From Leptospira weilii (GTDB taxonomy: Bacteria; Spirochaetota; Leptospiria; Leptospirales; Leptospiraceae), in NCBI RefSeq assembly GCF_006874765.1, contig NZ_CP040840.1, positions 536,001 to 600,000 of the forward strand: a stretch of 64,000 bases of DNA. Reading direction: 5' to 3'. Every line of letters starts with the position of its first letter. The first letter of the stretch is position 1. Below, in pieces: positions 63,059 to 64,000 of the stretch. Both the position numbers and the translations under genes were made by a program. The notes beneath the pieces were generated by a model, which saw only the letters and a program-made list of their open reading frames with translations, made no database searches and was not told the DNA's origin.

Positions 63059-63161
63059 TAGAGTTGTTGAAAAGTTCAATAGTGGAGATAAACAAAGCTG
63101 CTCCAATCGTCCGTTTCAATGAAACAGAAACAGATGGAGAAGTAATTTTTCAACAACTCTA
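63059..63161. repeat. family C palindromic repeat
   Basis: TAGAGTTGTTGAAAAGTTC ... AATTTTTCAACAACTCTA, close match to 11481-11583, with TA at both edges. Confidence 0.8.
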
Positions 63162-63216
63162 ATTGTCTTTCACATTGGGAATTTGTCACAAAACCGTTCA
63201 ATATGAGAGTTCCTAT

Positions 63217-63402
63217 TTAACGTGAGTTCGGCGTAAGAAAGTTTGAGCGAATAAGAAACTAAATGTTACGACTCCCCTGAACTCAAGCGCAGAGCTTTCC
63301 TAAACTCAAATCTCGCTCCCGAAGGGTCGCGAGATAGGTCACTCTGCGGGCCGTCGTCGCAGCTCGCGAATTTCACCTTTTGTTATACCGAACTCACGTT
63401 AA
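63217..63402 (+). repeat. family A repeat, complete
   Basis: TTAACGTGAGTTCGGCGTAA ... TTATACCGAACTCACGTTAA, 186 bp, with TTAA at both edges. It carries nested hairpin cassettes (63280-63350). Confidence 0.85.
63280..63350 (+). repeat. two nested hairpin cassettes
   Basis: Outer AACTCAAG, stem CGCAGAG (63288-63294), CTTTCCTA; inner AACTCAA, stem ATCTCGC (63310-63316), loop TCCCGAAGGGTC (63317-63328), stem GCGAGAT (63329-63335), AGG; then TCA and outer stem CTCTGCG (63342-63348). Both stems pair perfectly. Confidence 0.85.
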
Positions 63403-63510
63403 ATTAACTCAGGGCGTAATCTGTGGGAATTTCTTGCGTGTTATTACAAACTTGTTGAATGATTGAAGCGGATTTACTTTTAGGCTTTGAACGTACTTTG
63501 AAACAAAAAT

Positions 63511-64000
63511 TCAAACGACTGAGCTTTTTTCCAAACGTTTTAAATCCGCCTTAGCTTCGAGTTGTTGTAGAATTCCCTTTGCGATCGAAATACGATTCTT
63601 ATCTTCCAGAAGCAATCCGGCCTCATACAGCGCGGTCGCATATTCCCATTGATTCAACGTGTTGGACAAAAAGGATTCGGCTTTTTTAAAGATGGCTTTC
63701 GCACTTTTCCGATCTCCGTCGTGGAGTTTTAACTTTCCTTTGAGCATCAAAGCAGGGCCGTAAAGATAAGGAAGAGATTTCCCGAGTTTTAAACTGTGTT
63801 TTAAACCGTAATGAATCATTTTATCCAAGCTCTTATCGCCTAACTCTCTTTTCGCATAAAGAGCGGCTTCCGCGAGATAAACGTTTCCGATTTGAAGTTG
63901 AGGGAATTTCACTTCGCATTTTAGGAATCCAGCATAACTTCTTCTAGACCAATATGCGGCTTTTTCAGGCCAACCTTCTAACATTGCGAGCTTCAACAAT
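63511..64000 (-). CDS. C-terminal part of a TPR-like helical repeat protein (partial)
   Basis: The frame is open to the window edge, so only the last 163 codons are seen. The sequence is made of paired helices (AYWSRRSYAGFLKCEVKF, LGKSLPYLYGPALMLKGKLK, RKSAKAIFKKAESFLSNTLN, YATALYEAGLLLEDK) like the TPR-like tails of large signalling ATPases or adenylate-cyclase/kinase-type proteins. The upstream domains are outside the window, so the function cannot be assigned. Confidence 0.6.
   Translation of the reverse strand, partial: LLKLAMLEGWPEKAAYWSRRSYAGFLKCEVKFPQLQIGNVYLAEAALYAKRELGDKSLDKMIHYGLKHSLKLGKSLPYLYGPALMLKGKLKLHDGDRKSAKAIFKKAESFLSNTLNQWEYATALYEAGLLLEDKNRISIAKGILQQLEAKADLKRLEKSSVV

Overview
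The window looks like a chromosomal segment of a pathogenic Leptospira (Spirochaetota). The reasons are spirochaete-style lipoprotein signals with Asn or other loose residues before the Cys, a leptospiral sphingomyelinase-like lipoprotein at the right end, several 7TMR-DISM signalling proteins, an IS110-type (IS1533-like) transposase remnant, AT-leaning composition, and a dense load of small repeats between genes. The species cannot be fixed from the sequence alone.

Layout. 0-8.5 kb: envelope and housekeeping genes, including a secreted protein, a lipoprotein, a cytochrome oxidase subunit IV-like protein, an ATP-grasp-like protein, a UMF1-type MFS transporter, and a compact Bfd-like / RibD_C / GT51 transglycosylase run. 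8.7-18 kb: two 7TMR-DISM/PP2C (SpoIIE-type) phosphatases, separated by a ketopantoate reductase, DUF2062 and TPR genes. 18.5-23.4 kb: a coupled pair of MaoC/hotdog dehydratases, a monoacylglycerol-lipase-like hydrolase, a sulfatase-like lipoprotein and DUF3052. 23.4-25.2 kb: a pile-up of mobile DNA (a small palindromic element, a TTAA-flanked element carrying a 32-bp VNTR, and an IS5-type IS inside a larger non-autonomous element). 25.6-41.9 kb: lipid metabolism (enoyl-CoA hydratase, acyl-CoA dehydrogenase), a histidine kinase, two RND pumps and an outer-membrane efflux lipoprotein, and a TetR / epimerase / DegT-like group. 42-53.6 kb: CWC and GNAT proteins, a lipase-like hydrolase, a radical SAM enzyme, a fatty acid desaturase, a hybrid histidine kinase and RsgA. 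53.8-59.7 kb: a GMC oxidoreductase-hydrolase fusion, a second GMC oxidoreductase and a methyltransferase, probably a lipid or sterol-like modification locus. 60-64 kb: a frameshifted unknown gene, the sphingomyelinase-like gene, and the C-terminal end of a TPR-like protein cut by the window edge.

The most unusual content is in the intergenic DNA. At least six families of small non-coding repeats recur here: A and B (shared terminal inverted repeats, TTAA-flanked), C (about 100 bp palindromic), E (about 90 bp), F (about 177 bp) and G (250-330 bp, with 8-9 bp direct repeats at two copies). Inside families A and G sits a smaller hairpin cassette with a conserved AACTCA leader and a conserved loop of about 12 nt (TTCCTATGGGTC type). 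Its stem sequence differs from copy to copy but keeps base-pairing. In two places one cassette lies inside the loop of another, and for one of them the empty form is present elsewhere in the window. The 32-bp tandem array at about 23.6-24.0 kb is made of this same cassette. I know of no named class that matches it.
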